Shown here in pieces: positions 62,484 through 64,000 of a stretch of 64,000 bases of DNA. The DNA is from Methanolobus psychrotolerans. GTDB taxonomy: Archaea > Halobacteriota > Methanosarcinia > Methanosarcinales > Methanosarcinaceae. A program made the position numbers and the translations under genes. The stretch spans positions 43,908 to 107,907 of the forward strand of contig NZ_MBKP01000003.1 in assembly GCF_002243045.1 (NCBI RefSeq), read 5' to 3'. Under the pieces are notes generated by a model. It was not told the DNA's origin, did no database searches, and worked only from the letters and a program-made list of their open reading frames with translations. The stretch's first letter is position 1. Every line of letters begins with the position of its first letter.

Positions 62484-62957
62484 TCAGTATTTTCCAAGAG
62501 CCTTTGCAACGAACCTGTGAAAGCCGTGCATACTTGCACCACTGCCCAGATACATCATAGGACATCTTCCTGTAATTATATTCAGGCCCGGTTCATACTC
62601 AAGATGTTTGACGTCACATGTATCGGTCTTCCAGTGCACCCAGAAATCAATGATTCCTTTTTCAGCCAGTTTCTCAATAACCCTGGCAGGCTCTTTTTTT
62701 GTAATGCCGATGACGACATTCTTTACACCATCCGGAACTGATGAAATATCCAGAATCGAACCTTCCACAGGTTTATCAGAGTAGTCAAGAACATTAACTA
62801 CTTTTCCTCTTTTTTTGAGTTCATCAACCGTCCACTTTATGGCAGGTTTTGTACCATCGGTTACAACCAGAAAATTATCCCTTTCCCAGAATTCTTCCTG
62901 TTTCAAGACCATGCTGATATCCTTCCTAATACTTCCTTCTGAAAAGTAATATCTCAT
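62484..62957 (-). CDS. CoA-binding-domain (Rossmann) protein, 157 aa
   Basis: The sequence NFLVVTDGTKPAIKWTVDELKKRGKVVNVLD, VIGITKKEPARVIEKLAEKG and GLNIITGRCPMMYLG matches the CoA_binding_2/YccU-type Rossmann domain: nucleotide-like start, the VDLS-like strand and the RCP end. Such proteins bind CoA or a nucleotide; the function is unknown. It is monocistronic and its start ATG at 62957 is the only good choice. Confidence 0.82.
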   Translation of the reverse strand: MRYYFSEGSIRKDISMVLKQEEFWERDNFLVVTDGTKPAIKWTVDELKKRGKVVNVLDYSDKPVEGSILDISSVPDGVKNVVIGITKKEPARVIEKLAEKGIIDFWVHWKTDTCDVKHLEYEPGLNIITGRCPMMYLGSGASMHGFHRFVAKALGKY

Positions 62958-63114
62958 TGTATAAGAGAGCTTTTAAAAAAGCGATGATGCCATGATGAGA
63001 ACCATGATAGGAGAATAGAGGTATGAATGTATGCCAAATTGAGTAAATATACCAAATCGCACTCATCAAGCATTATCATAGATTGTTTAAGCAAATAATA
63101 TCAAACAAAAATGT

Positions 63115-63713
63115 ATGCCTATCATTTCTAAATACAACCGCATCTCCTATGTGTATGACATTATGGAAATTCCAATGGAACTTATGTGGTTCAGTAAATG
63201 GAGAAAATAGCTTTTTTCCGGACTCTCAGGCAGGGTGCTGGATGTGGGAATAGGAACTGGAAAAAATATGCCTTACTATCAGGCTGGTTGTGAGGTTGTC
63301 GGGGTAGATATAAACGGCAAAAAAGCGACAAAATGCTCTCAAATGTGAAAAAGGAACTGAATAATAGGAATAACGTATCCCTGTTCCTGATGGATGCCGA
63401 GAAACTTGGATTTAAGGACGGGAATTTTGATTATGTCATGACGACTTTTGTGTTGTGCTCCATCCCTGATCCGGTTATCTCGCTAAGAGAAATGAAGCGA
63501 GTCTGTAAGCCAGATGGCATAGGTATCAACCTTGAACACATGAGAAGTGAAAACAGATTCATTGCTTTTATCGAAGACCTGGTTAATCCGATAACTAAAT
63601 CAATAACCGGCGTTAATATTAATCGTAAAACTGTTGAAAATATCAAAAAGGCAGATCTTGATGTTATTGATGTAAAGAATATGGCATTGTCAGATGTTTT
63701 CAGGCTTATCTGA
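63115..63713 (+). pseudogene. Class I SAM methyltransferase, amber codon and frameshift
   Basis: Translation from ATG 63115 gives MPIISKYNRISYVYDIMEIP and FSKWRK, then TAG at 63208-63210 where relatives have Lys or Arg, followed by LFSGLSGRVLDVGIGTGKNM (SAM motif I) and EVVGVDINGKK. A one-base shift at the A-rich 63320s then moves the frame to KMLSNVKKELNN, NFDYVMTTFVLCSIPDP and VFRLI. Length is otherwise complete (UbiE/COQ5-like). UAG can be pyrrolysine in these archaea, but the extra frameshift argues for a pseudogene. Confidence 0.8.
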
Positions 63714-63751
63714 TCCAAACCGTAAAGGAATTAATTAGAGTGCAGAGTGAA

Positions 63752-64000
63752 CTACCATCCTATGAATAGGGTGGCTTCTTGCTTCATCATCAAATCTATT
63801 GATTTAATTCCACAAGCTTGAACTGTAGTTCCTACAGCACGATTTAGAATATTAATAGCAGCATTATGGTCACGGTCAATAACTAATCCGCAGTGAGGGC
63901 AATTATGTATTCTCACCGCTAATGATTTTTCGACTTTTTGACCACATTTGCTACAAAGTTGTGATGTATTACATGGATTGACTAATTCTACAAACTTACC
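63752..64000 (-). CDS. tnpB: IS605-type TnpB C-terminus (cut by window edge)
   Basis: The minus strand from the window end reads CSKCGQKVEKS, then CPHCGLVIDRDHNAAINIL, the zinc ribbon and the third RuvC catalytic Asp (DRDHNAA) of TnpB/IS605 OrfB. It ends with MMKQEATLFIGW and TAG at 63752. An imperfect hairpin (CCACCCTAT-TCA-ATAGGATGG) covers the last codons, as in right ends of IS605 elements. The rest of the gene lies beyond 64000. TnpB is a programmable RNA-guided nuclease whose guide RNA usually comes from this 3' end. Confidence 0.9.
   Translation of the reverse strand, partial: GKFVELVNPCNTSQLCSKCGQKVEKSLAVRIHNCPHCGLVIDRDHNAAINILNRAVGTTVQACGIKSIDLMMKQEATLFIGW

Noticed and set aside
63208..63210. 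UAG read as pyrrolysine in the methyltransferase
   Set aside because: The later frameshift disables the protein anyway, and other genes here (acr3, HAD) end in UAG as real stops.

Overview
The window looks like chromosome of a methylotrophic methanogen of the Methanosarcinaceae (Methanolobus/Methanococcoides-like; genus inferred, not shown). The evidence is a group II thermosome, diphthine synthase, archaeal DUF357 and UPF0212 proteins, an AmmeMemoRadiSam radical SAM enzyme, a corrinoid-protein helical cap, an MtrA-like remnant, a Methanosarcinales-type duplicated S-layer domain joined to a PGF-pre-PGF domain, TATA boxes about 25 bases before starts, and cytochrome c maturation genes of the kind known from Methanosarcina.

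Layout. 1-10 kb: the start of purA, small conserved proteins, a secreted anchored protein, a coupled DUF1616/CPBP-protease pair, a 2[4Fe-4S] ferredoxin, a YkgJ-type cysteine-cluster protein, a large Trp/Pro-rich protein without known function and a polyprenol-kinase-like protein. 10-16 kb: a decayed transposase zinc ribbon, a half-length corrinoid protein, and adjacent aconitase and citrate synthase genes, which together convert oxaloacetate and acetyl-CoA to isocitrate (the oxidative half-TCA route to 2-oxoglutarate). 17-22 kb: a 1.6-kilo-residue soluble hybrid histidine kinase. 22.9-29 kb: a metalloid-resistance island with two ArsR repressors, a COG0701/ArsP-like permease, a thioredoxin-like protein, a DGC-domain protein, a decayed MtrA-like gene, a UspA protein and Acr3, plus three operator-like palindromes of the same geometry.

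29-41.5 kb: tRNA-Ile2/Met(CAT) and tRNA-Asn(GTT), AmrS, a pilus-like secretion trio (pilin-like protein, TadC-like membrane protein, ATPase), then dphB-herA-DUF357-UPF0212-pfkB in one direction, and the thermosome. 41.5-50 kb: a 37-residue membrane peptide, DUF2119 and S4/methyltransferase genes with a 4-base overlap, a BASS transporter, a 1.3-kilo-residue chimeric surface protein, a HAD phosphatase and an old-yellow-enzyme family oxidoreductase.

50-60.6 kb: ccmA and ccmB are separated from ccmC by a complete peptide/nickel-type ABC transporter operon. Two diverged copies of a roughly 250-bp GC-hairpin repeat lie directly beyond the 3' ends of ccmC and ccmB. A molybdopterin lipoprotein and a small winged-helix protein follow. 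60.8-64 kb: conserved small proteins, a DUF457 membrane hydrolase, a CoA-binding-domain protein, a methyltransferase pseudogene (amber plus frameshift) and the 3' end of an IS605-type tnpB cut by the window edge. All names rest on reading the translated sequences by eye; no database search was run.
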